This document shows positions 29,516-41,764 of a stretch of DNA of 64,000 nt, piece by piece (within the stretch, counting starts at the first letter, position 1; each line of letters begins with the position of its first letter). The stretch lies in contig JBHGNT010000014.1 in assembly GCA_043228905.1 (NCBI GenBank), positions 19,654,001-19,718,000 of the forward strand, read 5' to 3'. The translations under genes and the position numbers were made by a program. The notes beneath the pieces are model-generated. The model ran no database searches. It saw nothing but the letters and a program-made list of their open reading frames with translations, and had not been told where the DNA came from. The DNA comes from Azolla caroliniana (lineage: Eukaryota > Polypodiophyta).

Positions 29516-31693
29516 ATGAATAACTACTCAGAGTTTGTTCACATTGCTAATGCTCATCATCATCATCATCGTCATCATCATCATCATGTGGATGATAATT
29601 TAGGAGTAGGTCCTTACAATAATATGCCTGGACTAGTAGCTGATCCTCTTCCTCATCATCACCATGACCATGATGAGGAATATCAGTCTAGTACTGTCAA
29701 TGATGATGGTGATGGTGATGGTGATGGTGAGGATCATCCTCATCCTTCTGTGGATGATCCACTCACTCTAATCTCTAACTATAATAGGAACCTTGATCTA
29801 AGCTACACTAATGGTGATAATTTGTCACAGCTAGCAGTGGCAGTAGCACATGATGATGATGATGATGATGAGTATTCTTCACTAATGCAGTCTACCAACA
29901 ATATATTGGATGGGTTCATGTGGATGGGCAGCAGTAGCAGTGCCATGAATACTTCCAATGCTTCACCACTGCTACTAGATCCCCATCCTCACCATGGCCA
30001 TGATCTGTTAAGCACTGTCATGGACATGCAGAGTAGCATCAGTAATGGAAGCCATCACCATCATCATCATCATCATCAATTGATGAATGTACTTAACATC
30101 ATGGATCATCATCACCATCATCATCATCATCTTCTCCTTCAATCTGCTGCTCCTCCACCTCCTCCTATTACTACTTCTACCTCTACTACTATTAGTAGCA
30201 CTGCTAATAATAGTGGTCATGTGCTCTTTGAACCCTGCACCCATACTAGTCTAATCCCTACCACTAATTACATTTCTTCCTCCACTTCTTGTACAAGCTC
30301 TAGCCCTGCTCCTCCTCCCCCATCCATGATGGGCCCAATGATGATGAGTATGCAAGGAGGCACATCAACATGCCTCCACAGTAATCATACTCAACTTGAA
30401 GAAGGTATTCAGGGTTTAATCCATGGTCATGACCCATATGGTGCTTATACTTACAGCCATAGCAATCACAACAACCAAAATAGTAGTAATGCTGGAGCTA
30501 TCACCTCCCATGATGCTAATTACTACAGTTCTAATGAGATTATTGGGAAGAAGAGGCCATTCAGCTCAGTCATGGCCACGGATCAAGAGCATCAATATAA
30601 TGATAACAATAATAACAACAATAATAGTAGTAGTAATAGTCATAATAATGGATCCATCCTCGGTGGTGGTGGCGATATCATCGACACGAGCGTATCGATC
30701 CTGGGACCATCGACTCCCCAACTAATTAAGAAGGATTATGACAACCACAATAATGAGAATGATAGCATGCCCTTGTTGAAATCAGTACAACAACATCATG
30801 AAGAAGAAGAAGAAGAAGAAGAACCAGAACCAGAAGCAGCAGTAGGAGGGAGAGTAGAATTAATGAGCAATAGCTACTCATCTTTAACACATGCATTCAG
30901 CTCTATGCTTTACAAAGCGCGAATCGACCATAATCATAATCATAATCATAATCATAATCATAATCATGGGGGCGCCCGTGTCGGATATTGGTGTAGGCCA
31001 GACGGGGCCAACAACACGAAGTACGGTTTGGGCGGGTCATCGTCATCATTGCGGGAGGCAGAGGCAGTAATGAAGAGAAGCAAATTAGTAGTGGGGAGTA
31101 ATTCAGCACATCCATTACATAATGTAGTGAATAATGGTGTCAACACTAATAACAATAACAATAGTAGGAGTAGTAGTAACAAGAATGTGATGAAGAAAGT
31201 GGGGATTGGTAGTGTTCACACTATGGGGGTTGGGATTGGGAGCCAAATGGGGGGCCGGAGGGCGCACGGGACGGCCACAGACCCGCAGAGCGTGGCGGCG
31301 CGCACAAGGCGCGAGAAGTTCAGCGACCGCATCCGCACGCTCCAGGGCCTCGTGCCGAATGCCGACCGACTCGACACCGTGTCCATGCTCGGCCGCACTC
31401 TCGACTACGTCACCTTCCTCCAACACCAGGTCTGGTCTTTGTACCATGGCCTAGACCCCATCTCCAACATCCGGTCATGCACGAGCACCCACGAGAAGTG
31501 GAAGGATTTCATCGACCACCACCACCACAATGATGCCGTCTTGAATGTCGAGAATATTCACGTAGAGAATATTCATGTCGAGAATATTCACATGGACCGA
31601 CGGAATCCCGTCATCAACCATATCGACCACCTCCACAACGACGATGATGATGACAACAACAAACCCAAGGCCCCCACCCCATTATCCAAATGA
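29516..31693 (+). CDS. bHLH transcription factor with His-rich N-terminus (class VIII/XI-like)
   Basis: A single intact 725-codon ORF with no intron needed. Residues 1 to about 570 are low complexity: several poly-His tracts (about 15-25, 180-190, 195-205), Asp, Asn and Ser runs, and an HN repeat near 470. The bHLH domain spans about residues 585-645: [20 protein letters not shown], then [20 protein letters not shown] and [17 protein letters not shown]. The [12 protein letters not shown] wording fits plant bHLH subgroups VIIIb, VIIIc and XI (HECATE/IND, RSL, LRL), which regulate organ and tip-growing cell development. The basic region has Glu at 600 and the following Arg but Thr at 597 where most have His, so DNA preference may differ. 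The tail has three near-identical VENIH repeats (about 31545-31593) and an acidic Asp run. Start chosen as the first ATG after the CT-rich leader. Codons shift from AT-rich to GC-rich at about 31250. Confidence 0.88.
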   Translation: MNNYSEFVHIANAHHHHHRHHHHHVDDNLGVGPYNNMPGLVADPLPHHHHDHDEEYQSSTVNDDGDGDGDGEDHPHPSVDDPLTLISNYNRNLDLSYTNGDNLSQLAVAVAHDDDDDDEYSSLMQSTNNILDGFMWMGSSSSAMNTSNASPLLLDPHPHHGHDLLSTVMDMQSSISNGSHHHHHHHHQLMNVLNIMDHHHHHHHHLLLQSAAPPPPPITTSTSTTISSTANNSGHVLFEPCTHTSLIPTTNYISSSTSCTSSSPAPPPPSMMGPMMMSMQGGTSTCLHSNHTQLEEGIQGLIHGHDPYGAYTYSHSNHNNQNSSNAGAITSHDANYYSSNEIIGKKRPFSSVMATDQEHQYNDNNNNNNNSSSNSHNNGSILGGGGDIIDTSVSILGPSTPQLIKKDYDNHNNENDSMPLLKSVQQHHEEEEEEEEPEPEAAVGGRVELMSNSYSSLTHAFSSMLYKARIDHNHNHNHNHNHNHGGARVGYWCRPDGANNTKYGLGGSSSSLREAEAVMKRSKLVVGSNSAHPLHNVVNNGVNTNNNNNSRSSSNKNVMKKVGIGSVHTMGVGIGSQMGGRRAHGTATDPQSVAARTRREKFSDRIRTLQGLVPNADRLDTVSMLGRTLDYVTFLQHQVWSLYHGLDPISNIRSCTSTHEKWKDFIDHHHHNDAVLNVENIHVENIHVENIHMDRRNPVINHIDHLHNDDDDDNNKPKAPTPLSK

Positions 31694-32170
31694 CATTAGG
31701 ATGGATCCTTGCTTCATTCATGACTTCATTTCTGTCTTTATTTTCCATGATTTTTAATGTATTCTCCATGCTATATATTACTTTGTACACCTGATCTGAC
31801 CAATTTAATTATATTTTCTCATTCACGTTTCATTTAGGTTATGATATTCAAACTCAAAACAATTACATTTGAATCTCTAATTACTAAACCCTTAGAGTAT
31901 AGGAATAGAATATATGGCAGATTATTCTATGAGTGTGTTGCCAACCGTGTCTTTCCAATGCGACACAATGTCTCTTGGGGTATCTCTTAGATGAAGGCCA
32001 TATCCTTTAATAGTTATAACTGTAAGTTATCTCTTTTATTACTTTTATTTTAACACTCACCACCCAAAAGAAAGAATCAAAACATCATCTTCTTCTCTTC
32101 AATTTTAGAAGGATTTTTTGTTTTCTTTTATAAAAGATTTTCTACAATAGTATTAAGAAAAAACGCCGGA
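31694..32170. other. 3' flank of the bHLH gene, intergenic
   Basis: AT-rich; AAT-rich motifs such as AATTTAATTATATTTTC near 31800 could serve polyadenylation. Nothing else is recognised. Confidence 0.4.
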
Positions 32171-32316
32171 AGGCTACAACTTGAACCTAGCTGCCCAGGA
32201 AGTTACAACTTTTCCTATACAATGATGTAAAATAATCTTAGGACCAAATATCGAACTTTGTAAAAGGTGTTGATGTTTGTTGATATTCAAGAAAGAGTCC
32301 ATGGAAGTCGATAGTG

Positions 32317-33958
32317 CTATTGAGGCTCTTGAGTTGACATTGTAAACAGGGGCAACTTTTTCCATAAGTAAAGAAGTTTTTTCCTTCTCTTGTTCACAGT
32401 GTCTGGGGAACCCTGCATATTATCATACTGGCCACGGACTACTGCCAACAAGTTCTCCCATATCTCAAGCAGCACATCTGAGAGATGAATGTTTGTCGCA
32501 TCATAAAGACGGTTACATCGATATTTCCATAATGCCAATAACGTTATTGTGGTCACTGTTTTCCGAATCTGGACAGATCGCACCTGCTTTCGAGGTTGCT
32601 AAAAGGGACTAACTAATTTAAATCTTCTATTATGTATTGTCATTGCCTCATGAACATCGTTTGCCTCATACAACATCAAGTTGGAATGTAACACTCTCCA
32701 CACCGTTGATCCCCGTGAGAATAGGCAACCAACATTGATTGTTAGGAATAAAGACATTGACTTTATTCCATACTTGTTGAGCGAAGGGACAAGACCATAG
32801 GACATGCTTGGTAGTCTCATGAGCTTCATGGCAAAAGCCACATTGCCGCAAATTGGGTGCTACATTCCCTTTCAATGACTAACCACCTGCTAGTGCCACT
32901 AATAGCCATTGAAAGATAATAAATTTAGTTGGCCCCAGATCCATTTCCAGTAGGAATGCAAAGTTGAGACACCCGAATTGGTCCAATGTTTCTGAGTTGT
33001 TGGTATCGTTATAGTAACGATCTTCCAAGTTTTAGTAAGTACTGAATGAAGGGGACCTTTACGATCTCTTTCCCCAAGGAGTGAGACCAAAGCCAACCCC
33101 CTGGATCCCATGTAATCTTGCAACAGGATATTTTGCGTATAACCACAGGATATGACACATATGAGCAATTTAAGGATAAGGATCAAGGATCCATTTCTTT
33201 CCAGTTATAGCAACCACTTTGACTAGTGCACTTCGCAAGTCCTGTGGATAATTGCAATCAAAGGTATAAGATTGCAATCTATTGTTGTCTAGGACCTCAA
33301 AATAAGAAACGGACTTGTTAAGTGAAACACCCTTAACAGCCATCAATGTATCATTTCTGAAGCATCCAAACCATAGATGTTCCTGCTTGGGTTGGAAGGT
33401 TGTAAAAAACGAAGAATATGTTGTTGATATGGTAGCAGTCATTATCTTGGCACCATGAACTAATTGTAGATGTGCAAGACGAACTTCTTGTGACATTTCT
33501 TGAAATTGAGTCCAAGTTCTTACCGACGCAAATGGCCCATTATCCAATTTACCCCAATCTCGGTGAGTTCGCAGGCCCAACACTTTTGTTGCATTATCAC
33601 GAAATAGAGAATTGGTAAGCATAGGCTGATTAAGTAACGCATCCCACGTAGAAGGTTTTTCCTTGAGAAAAAATGATTTAATCGCATTCCATGCTCTTAT
33701 GATTCCTAGCAAAAATCTATTGGATGCAAGATTCCATCTTGGTGTTTTCATATCATTCAAGAACAACCACTTTAGAGAGGGTGACCACACTCCTCCTGTC
33801 TTAGGAGTTAACTGCATTAATTTATTTAGAAATATTCCTTTCCAAGCTTCTGATCCTAGCAACAATCCTCTATTCACAAACTTAGTCAAGAGAGCTCTTG
33901 ATTGCATAAAAGGATCTATCAAACCCAACCCTCCATTGATTTTAGGCTGAATCAACAC
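32317..33958 (-). pseudogene. LINE ORF2 C-terminal part with zf-RVT
   Basis: The frame 33958-33170 reads QPKINGGLGLIDPFMQSRAL...FLLGIIRAWNAIKSFF, the post-RT region. Downstream, 32875-32600 carries LRQCGFCHEAHETTKHVLWSC (C-x2-C...H...C), the zf-RVT motif. The final piece 32583-32317 gives ALWKYRCNRLYDATNIHLSDVLLEIWENL, the usual end. Frames change at least twice. Confidence 0.82.
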
Positions 33959-34269
33959 AATCCAAGCAACTTTGACTACTGTAGGAGAGCCATGACCCTC
34001 CCCCCCTCCCCCAAAGGAAATTACGAATCAAGATTTGCACTTTCGTTATTGTTGATCTAGAAAATAGCCACACATATGCTATAAACCACATTGATGCCAA
34101 TAGTATTGTGTTTGCTACTACAACCTGACCTGCAAAAGACAATTGTTGGGCATCCCAATACAGTAATTTACGTTTTTATTGATAATAGTAATGGAGATAG
34201 TATTGCTTCTAGCCTTAAATCTATTCCCACCATACATCCCAAATATCGAACTGGTTCACCATGATGAAG

Positions 34270-35459
34270 CCCTCAGAAAGCAGGACCTGGATACCACGTA
34301 GGGTGAGTTTCTGCACCCACCCAAAGGCCGACTAACTTATTCCAATTAAGTGATGCACATGTAGCATCTGAGAAAACTTGCAAATCATTTTGTACCCGAC
34401 CAAGATTACCAATCTCCCCATCAACATAGAGGGTTGTATCATTTACAAACTCAACATCCACTATTGTGGACTATGTTATAGGTAATACTATGCCTTTGAT
34501 ACCAGCTGTTGACGATCTTAGGTAGGAGGACAAAGCTTCCCCAAACAAGATAAAAAGAAATGGGCAAGAGGGTATCCTTGCCTAACAAACCTAGAGATAG
34601 GAAATAGTGGCCCATATTCTCCAGCGAACAAAACTGAACTAGAAGCATGCCTGTAGAAAACCTAATCTTAACAACACTGCCTCAAGAAAGTCCCAATCCA
34701 CTTTATCATATGCCTTCTCAAAGTCACACAATAATACTGCAAGTTGTTGTTTATCTTGTTGAGCTAATGCAACCATTTCCCAAAACAAAAAGATATTATC
34801 AAAAATACTTCTATCTTGCAGAAAACCAAATTGTGTGTCATGAATAACAGATGGCAATACAACCCGTAGTCTAATTGCAATAGTTTTGCCACAATCTTAT
34901 ACATGACATTAAGCAATGTCATTGGCCGCCACTTGGAGACTTCATCACACTGAGCATCCGACTTAGGAATCATATATATGATTCCTTCTATCCATTCCTT
35001 AGGCATATTACCACTTGAGAATATTAAATTAACTACTCTAGAAAGGAGAGGACCAAGAAAATCCCAATAATGCAAATAGAAGCCAATTCCTATTCCATCT
35101 TTTATCGAACAAACATCCTTACCTAAGGATTTAGCCGCAACAAAAACCTCTTGAGATGTAAATGGTTGTAATAACTGAGAGGCCATTACATCTATAACCT
35201 TTTGTTGAACAGTTGCAAGAACAACTTGTTTCTTGTAAAAATTGTCTGTTGTAAAAGATTTGAAAGACAATAACTTATGATAGTAATCCGAGACTATACT
35301 TCGCATCTCAGAGACATCTGATGTATAGGATCCATTAAGCCACTTCAAAGAAGTAATAGAAAGTGCTCTATTTTTTTGTTTAAACTTATTGAAGATATCT
35401 CTATTGACCCGATCATGCCTTTGTGACCAGCGAGCAACATTACAATAGTAAAAGAACAT
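34270..35459 (-). pseudogene. LINE reverse transcriptase (catalytic site degraded)
   Basis: Segments in order are MPKEWIEGIIYMIPKSDA, KWRPMTLLNVMYKIVAKLL, TQFGFLQDRSIFDNIFL, LLCDFEKAYDKVDWDFLEAV, and VEFVNDTTLYVDGEIGNL near 34440. The last is the active-site loop, where F/YADDT is expected; the first Asp is Asn. Frames switch near 34860 and 34640. Confidence 0.82.
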
Positions 35460-35867
35460 CTAGCGTGCCTCATGTTTTCCCCTTAAATTGCTTTTTACTT
35501 GCTACAAATCACAACCTAGCATAGATGAAGTTGGATATCTTTCCAACAATTGTTGTAATGTTGCAAGAGCACGACATAGGTTGGCAATTTCTGAATTGCA
35601 GTGATAAACAGATGTTGAAACTATTTTTGTGAATAGAATCTTTGTATCAAGTATGGCATGAACCATATTGCTAAGCAGACAATCATCCGAGAAATTGTAA
35701 TTTGACCATATTTGAGTGATTGACAGCTGATGACTATCATCAGAAAACAATGCATGAGGGATACGCAATTGCCTAGAATATCGCCTCTTAGTAAATGTAA
35801 CATGTAACTTCAGAGGGTCGTGGTCAGAGATAGTTGATCCCAGAATAATTCCTATGGATCCACCCGC

Positions 35868-36428
35868 CTACCAAAACACACTACTAGCATAAAATCTATT
35901 TAGTCGAGATAAATTTGGAGCAACCAAACTCCCATCTGATCTAGAAAACTGAAGGGATCCTTGTATACATGAAAATGAATGCACCTTCCATAAATCAAGC
36001 AAACCATAAGCAAAACAAAAGTAGTCCCAACACTTAGCTTCCCATCCTGAAATTGTAGTAGTTATACCTCCCATTCTATCATATGCATCCTCAATCATAT
36101 TAAAGTCATTTCCCACCAACCAACAATCCGCTAAACTCGTATAATCATACAGAGATAGCCATAACCCTGCCCTTTCTAACGCAGAATTAGGGGCATAGAG
36201 ATTCATCAGACCAACCTTCTGGGATTCTATTTTTACAATAAGGAATTGTGCTCGTTTATTCATAATAGTAGCAATTGACACAACAATAGACTGCAAATGT
36301 TGTTTAATAACAATGCATAATCCAGCTTGACGGCCAATGGAGCCAAAGGCAGGAATCCAGAAATGATTCCATCGTCTTGGTAAAATAGATCCGTACTTCT
36401 GAATCCTATCCATGCATAGGTGATGCAC
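35868..36428 (-). pseudogene. LINE APE-type endonuclease
   Basis: An open frame of 186 codons includes GLCIVIKQHLQSIVVSI, VGLMNLYAPNSALERAGLW and DCWLVGNDFNMIEDAYDRMG. NLYAPN and the DFN motif are signatures of the apurinic-like endonuclease that nicks target DNA for target-primed reverse transcription. The N-terminal start of the domain is in another frame. Confidence 0.8.
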
Positions 36429-36722
36429 TTGTAAAAAAAGAATACCAATAGTGCCTCCATTAGCAATACCTAAATCTGAGCTTAAGAGTCCTTTAAATCT
36501 ATGAAAAGCCTAACCACCCAGGCCTTGCACATTCCAGGAAAGAAGATGTAAGGTGTCCATCTTATACATATTTTATTGGTGTCCCTTTCTCAAGAAGAGC
36601 ATCCTGACAGCCTTTTTGGGCACCCTCCTAAGCTCTCGCTTGTCTTTTAAAAGCAGATAGTTCCCTGCATACACCATATGACCCTTAACCTGCTTTTGAG
36701 GGGTTTGAAGTGTCAAGGTATC

Positions 36723-38077
36723 CTATGAAACTATGAATTGAAATCCAGCACAAGGAAGTTTATCTACTCCCTGTGCCATTTCAACACCCATAATATTTGA
36801 TTGACTAGAAACCAGTTTTCTTATGAGCTTATGAAAAGGAATTGAATTAACAGAAACATTGATTTGTTGGTTTCCTTCAATTCCCATAACACTTGGAGGC
36901 ATTTCCACATCTATAGTATCTTGAGTAGAAACAACTTTTCCTTTTAATTTTTTAGAAGAAATCAAATTAACAGATGCTCTAACGGCTAATTCTCAACCAT
37001 TTTCAAGTTCGGTTGGCCTACTACCAACAACAGGAAAGACTTAGGCAACTGAGTGGAACACAAGTATGTTTTTTGTTAGGAAAAATTCGAATTAAATCTT
37101 TGTTGGGAAAGCTGGGACGATGGATGATCCGAAGTATTCACTTCGTGTGAACAATCCTCTTCTACATTGAGAGTAGAATACCTATTTTACGAGGGGGGAA
37201 ATTCCTTTAAATTATTAATTAACACATGATGAGGCTTGTCATGAGATACATGTGAAGTTGTCTTCTTATGCCCTACCTCAATCCAACCATCAAATCTATC
37301 CTAATACAGAACTATAGTTGTATTGGGTACATGCTTGTCCATATCTTTATTCAATTTTGGGCAATTTTTTGCCAAATGGCCAAATCCAAAACAACGAAAA
37401 CACTGATTTGGCAAACCCCTATACAAGATTTTATGAGAAGGAGATTCTTGCCTTGAGTCAAGTAAATTGGGCAACAAGATATTTGAGGGCAAAACTATAG
37501 ACTTAGAAATCAAAAGTTTTGTAGATGCAACTCCCTTATACCTTAGTATCTTCGATCTAACGAGGCTTATCATAAGTTTCCAAGACCTTACCAATAGAGT
37601 TGGCAATTGGATGCACAAAAGGCACCCATTCTTTACGCAAATTGGGAAACACCGCCACACATGTATGATATGAATCTAAATCATGAAGTACTTGATTTGC
37701 GGAGAAGTTGTGAATCCACTTATGGAAGAAAACCCATCCTCCCTTGACCGCCACTGCTTTCTTCTCCAGTAAGATCGGTACCATGCATTCGAGCTCAAAC
37801 TCCACTTCATAGTCATTTCGAGCAAGCATTTGTACATCCATGATGTTGTCAACATCTTGTTGGCAACTTTAGAAGAATTTGGAAGCCCTATCTTGCAATA
37901 TGATATGTACTTTTGACTTGGAACTAGCTTTATAACAAAATTGGCCCACATCGAGGTTGATGGTTTCTTTTGTCTTCGATTAGGTCTCGTAAAAAATGAT
38001 TCTTGAAGGAGATACGTCAAATGTTGTCGCTCATCTTTGGATTTCAATTTAGATTTATACAAGATTGATAATCGCAA
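36723..38077 (-). pseudogene. LINE ORF1 with CCHC knuckle
   Basis: The piece at 37660-37301 carries GLPNQCFRCFGFGHLAKNCP, a complete CCHC knuckle, after a stretch with SRQESPSHKILYR. Upstream frames (37841-37557, 38077-37676) read as a DUF4283-like RNA-binding region (WMYKCLLEM..., WVFFHKWIHNFSANQVL) broken by frameshifts. ORF1 packages LINE RNA. Start of the ORF is uncertain. Confidence 0.7.
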
Positions 38078-38401
38078 ATTAACTCCAATCTTGGTACTTC
38101 GAATAATTTTAATTCTTTAAGAATCACAACATACTCGAATTTGAGTTGTTGACAATGCAACCATTGTTTGTTTCTGAAACTACTGAGCAATTTTCCCACC
38201 TACTAGTGTATAAACATACCCACCAGTAGATTTGTGATTATTTAAATCTCCCCATGATAAGAGTCAAACCAACTCATAAGATGAGTGGAGGGATTAGTCC
38301 ATCCACTTAAAGTGACCGGGGATGAGTCTAATTGTGTGAATGAAAAAAGTAATCATTGAATTTTTAGTATGTTTAAGGTATCAAAGTTCATGGTTAGGAG
38401 C

Positions 38402-38906
38402 TCACCAGTGTTTTATTCTTAGATTAAGCATGAAACACAATAATAAACCGACACTAAAGCATATGTATGGCCCTGTACAACTAAATAGATACTTGAGCCA
38501 TCCTATGACTTGTTTATATGGTACATTTTTCATTTCAAAAGATTCTTTAGTAGTTTTGGGGGCATCATCAACTTGGGATAGTTTACAAGTAGTTGTGAGT
38601 TCAGTAGAGATTGGCTTACAATGGAACATGTCAAAGGTTTAAGAATGCTAGATATATATTGTGATTGATATACAGAAATCGTACCCTTAAGGCATGATTT
38701 CTTTTAGTTTTGATTCCTAGAAAATAAGATATGGGACCTAGATTGCTAATTGGAAAAGCAACCTTTAATTCTTGTTTACATATAGTGATATAAGATAGAG
38801 AAGTCAATACTAATGGTAGATCATCTATATATGTCCCTATTGATAGGAAATCAAATACATTCTTTCGAATATATATTGGGTTCCTTCCTTGATCATGTAT
38901 AACCAT
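38402..38906 (-). pseudogene. Ty1/copia RT C-terminal fragment
   Basis: Minus-strand text reads GTYIDDLPLVLTS (YxDD box with Ile), ELKVAFPISNLGPISYFLGI, then in a second frame FHCKPISTEL and NVPYKQVIGWLKYLFSCTGP, which is the fixed order of copia RT and its connection to RNase H. Only this part remains. Confidence 0.78.
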
Positions 38907-38989
38907 TACTAAGAAGGAAGGAGTGCAAATTGTGACGTCACACTCTCTTCATGAAATTTTGTTTTACAAAGAACTTTTAAATGAACTTG

Positions 38990-39570
38990 AATCCCATTCA
39001 TCAATCTTGATCATATTTATTCCAATCATCTCGAAACTATTCATGAAAACGAAGATATGATCGATTGTGATGAACTCCTAAATGTTGAAGAAGCTTTAAA
39101 TGGACACGATACAGACAAGTGGGGCAAAGCCACGAAAGATGAAATGAATGCTCTACAAAAGGTTGAGACATGGACTATCATGGAGAAACTCAAGCACCAA
39201 AAGGTAATCACATTTAAGTGGTTACTATGAGTAAATGAGTTCACTTGGCAAGCCTATACGTTACAAAGCTAGACTCATTACACAAGGATTCTCGCAATTA
39301 TCCGGAATCGACTTCAAAGATGCTTTAGCTCCACCCTAAAGATAATGTTGTCTCATATGATCAAGGGACTAAACCTTGAACTTCATCATTTGGATGTTCA
39401 AACAACGTTTTTACGTGGTGACTTGATAAAGAAGTCTACATGCAACACCCACCTTACTTTGAAAGTGCTCAATTCCCAAATCACGTATGTTGACTTCAAA
39501 AATCTATCTATGAACTTCACCATTCACCTCGAGAGAACATTGACACCAATGACCTTGAGATGCAAAAAGA
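38990..39570 (+). pseudogene. Ty1/copia RT N-terminal fragment
   Basis: Plus-strand text gives VEEALNGHDTDKWGKATKDE, NALQKVETWTIMEKL and, after a stop, LMIKGLNLELHHLDVQTTFL (catalytic Asp of copia RT) and GDL. It is of opposite orientation to the copia fragments on both sides, so at least two insertions or an inversion are involved. Confidence 0.75.
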
Positions 39571-40074
39571 TATGAGGTTTTGCTTTTGTGAAAAGAGGGA
39601 TTGTGCAGAACATTGATGTTTCATATCAATGTAGGGATCTTGAAGGCTACAGTTCGTTAGAGAATCATGAGACTCAGAGATGGGTGAAGTCATGGCTACA
39701 CACGAGAATTAGTGCCACGAAGTCATGCGTATGCATGTGAAATGTGAGCAAGCTGCAAAACCATCAAGAACTTGAACCAAAGAGGATGGGTTGCAGACTT
39801 TACTTGTGTTGGAGACTTTACGCTAGCCATGGATATTTGTGTCATAGAAAAAAGGACAATAAGCATAAGGATCAGTAGTAGTCCCCAATAAAGTTTATTG
39901 CGATTCAATTCTACATTTTATTTATTTGAATTTGATTAAGTCATATATTCAAAACTCATGTAAAAATTGTCTCCGAATGAAGGCATTGCTGATATAAAAC
40001 CTATGACGAAAACCGTACGTACTACTCTCCGCTTAGTAATGTGTAATTTATTTGGGCATGGTTTCTTTTAAATT

Positions 40075-41200
40075 CTATTGTGGGCTATTTTCTGTTGCTT
40101 GTCCAACAGACAACATTTTCATTGTGAGTCCTGGGATGAAATAAAAATTACCAATTTTAAATTGTTTGTACTCTACTATTATGAAGCTTATCGTTGCTTT
40201 CTCTAATGCTTTTTTAGTTCCATTGTTCCCAAAACGAACTTTAACAGGAGTCTCTAGTGGAACATAATCAGAGAGCCAATCTTTATTGTTTGTTAAGTGG
40301 TGTGTAGCGCCCATATCAAAATACCATGTATTATTTTCATGAGTTGAGTTTTGTTTTCCTTTGGTGAATGCTTCTGCAAACAAATATTGGATGAGGTCGT
40401 TATATCCTTATTCTTCTTTGTCATATTCTTCATCATATAATCGGTAGTGTATTTTTTGTTTACTTGGTAATCTTCGACTATTTATGCATGAACTTTGTGT
40501 TTGTACCAATATTGTGATGTTTGTTTCTAAAACTTTTGTCATTGGATTCGTTTCTTGTGTGTTCTAGTTTATGACATCTATGACAAATGATATTTTAGAA
40601 TCTCATATCTCCTTCCTTTTGTTGTGAGCATCCCAGGAATCTTGAGTTTTAGTCAAATCATGGACAATAAAATGCTTGCCTCGTTTTGTATGTTATCATC
40701 GCTAATGTGCTCGGAGTGGCATCAGTTTGATGTACTTTTGTCATTGCATCTTCTTGTTGGAGGTTGTTTATTAAGTCATTGATATTTACATTTTGATTTG
40801 AATTTGTGTAATGACAAAGTTACTCCAAGAATTCAGCAAAGCACCGAGTAGCAACAGCAGTTGGAGTTTTTTATTTATATCGACTCCTGTTGTAAGACAA
40901 TCGTCGAGTTTCCTCTTCCATGTATTATGAAATTCTATAATTTCATTATCACAAATTCTTAGGATTATAAGTATATTAATATCATTTTAAATTACCATTT
41001 GTTTTTTATTTGAATTCATTTTGTAGATCCATCCACATTTTGTGTCATGTTTTGAATTTTTTAAATTATGTCAACTTGTTGATCTTTAGGGTGATGTCAT
41101 GATAAGCCAAGATGTATCTGTCGTGATACATAATCTCCAATTATGCTACCAGGCGTTTCTCTTCATATGATTCAAAAGTTGGGTCACGAACATCAGGTTT
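40075..41200 (-). pseudogene. Ty1/copia Gag-protease fragment
   Basis: The frame 40383-40075 reads NTWYFDMGATHHLTNNKDWL, the copia protease start (DSG expected, DMG here), then KIGNFYFIPGLTMKMLSVGQ, the segment leading to integrase. Farther right on the minus strand a degenerate knuckle C-HRC-HKLEH lies near 40580 and broken Gag text continues to about 41200. Inactive. Confidence 0.7.
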
Positions 41201-41346
41201 GGTTTCTATTTATTTATTTATTTATTAACAAAATATCCTTCCATTAGTTTTAAAAAAGGCACATCATCTACAATGTTATGTTTTCCATAGAGATTGTGCA
41301 ACTATTGAAGCCGCTCTATCCCACAAAACTCGATCTGAAAGATCAT

Positions 41347-41740
41347 TGAATGTTTTTTCGGTTTTTTCCAACCTGGCCACATTTAGCATACATGTCCACC
41401 AAAGCATTCCTAAGCTCAATATTGTCTTCCAACAGTCTCATGATTTCATTGTGAATTTCTATGCCCTTATCAGCTACCACTACATTGCACAGTCATTTAG
41501 CAAACTTACAAGGGTGTTTGCATCCGGAAGTAGTCCAATTACTGCAGTAGCATCTTCAAAAATGCCACATTTAGCATATGCATCAACCAGAATAGCCACA
41601 AGACACGGATCTGAATCAAACTCCCTTTCAATGATCTCATTATGGATTTCTTGCCCTCTTCTCATAGCTTTTAGGCTTATGCATGCCTTCAAAGTAAAAA
41701 TATAGGTCACAAAATTTCGCATAGTCCTTTTCAACTACTC
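41347..41740 (-). pseudogene. PPR-protein pseudogene fragment
   Basis: Minus-strand frames give YIFTLKACISLKAMRRGQEI, HNEIIEREFDSDPCLVAILV and DAYAKCGIFEDATAVIGLLP, then after stops VVADKGIEIHNEIMRLLEDN and ALVDMYAKCG. These are two successive PLS-type pentatricopeptide repeats of the plant RNA-editing/processing family. Stops at about 41480 and 41450 break the link. No start, targeting peptide or DYW domain is present. It lies 3' of a LINE fragment on the same strand. Confidence 0.78.
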
Positions 41741-41764
41741 TTAGACTGCTATAGGCATATGTTT

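Larger units (their letters stand above)
32172..38100 (-). mobile_element. Near full-length L1-type LINE, inactive
   Basis: On the minus strand: an ORF1 nucleic-acid-binding region with a CCHC knuckle (about 38077-36723), APE endonuclease (36428-35868), RT (35459-34270), and the C-terminal region with zf-RVT zinc motif (33958-32317). Order and motifs are those of plant L1/LINE elements. Many stops and frameshifts, plus ND in place of the catalytic Asp pair, show it is dead. The length of about 5.9 kb is close to a full element. No target duplication was recognised. Confidence 0.88.

Noticed and set aside
30008-30244. Minus-strand Met-rich ORF in the bHLH gene
   Set aside because: Antisense of poly-His codons.
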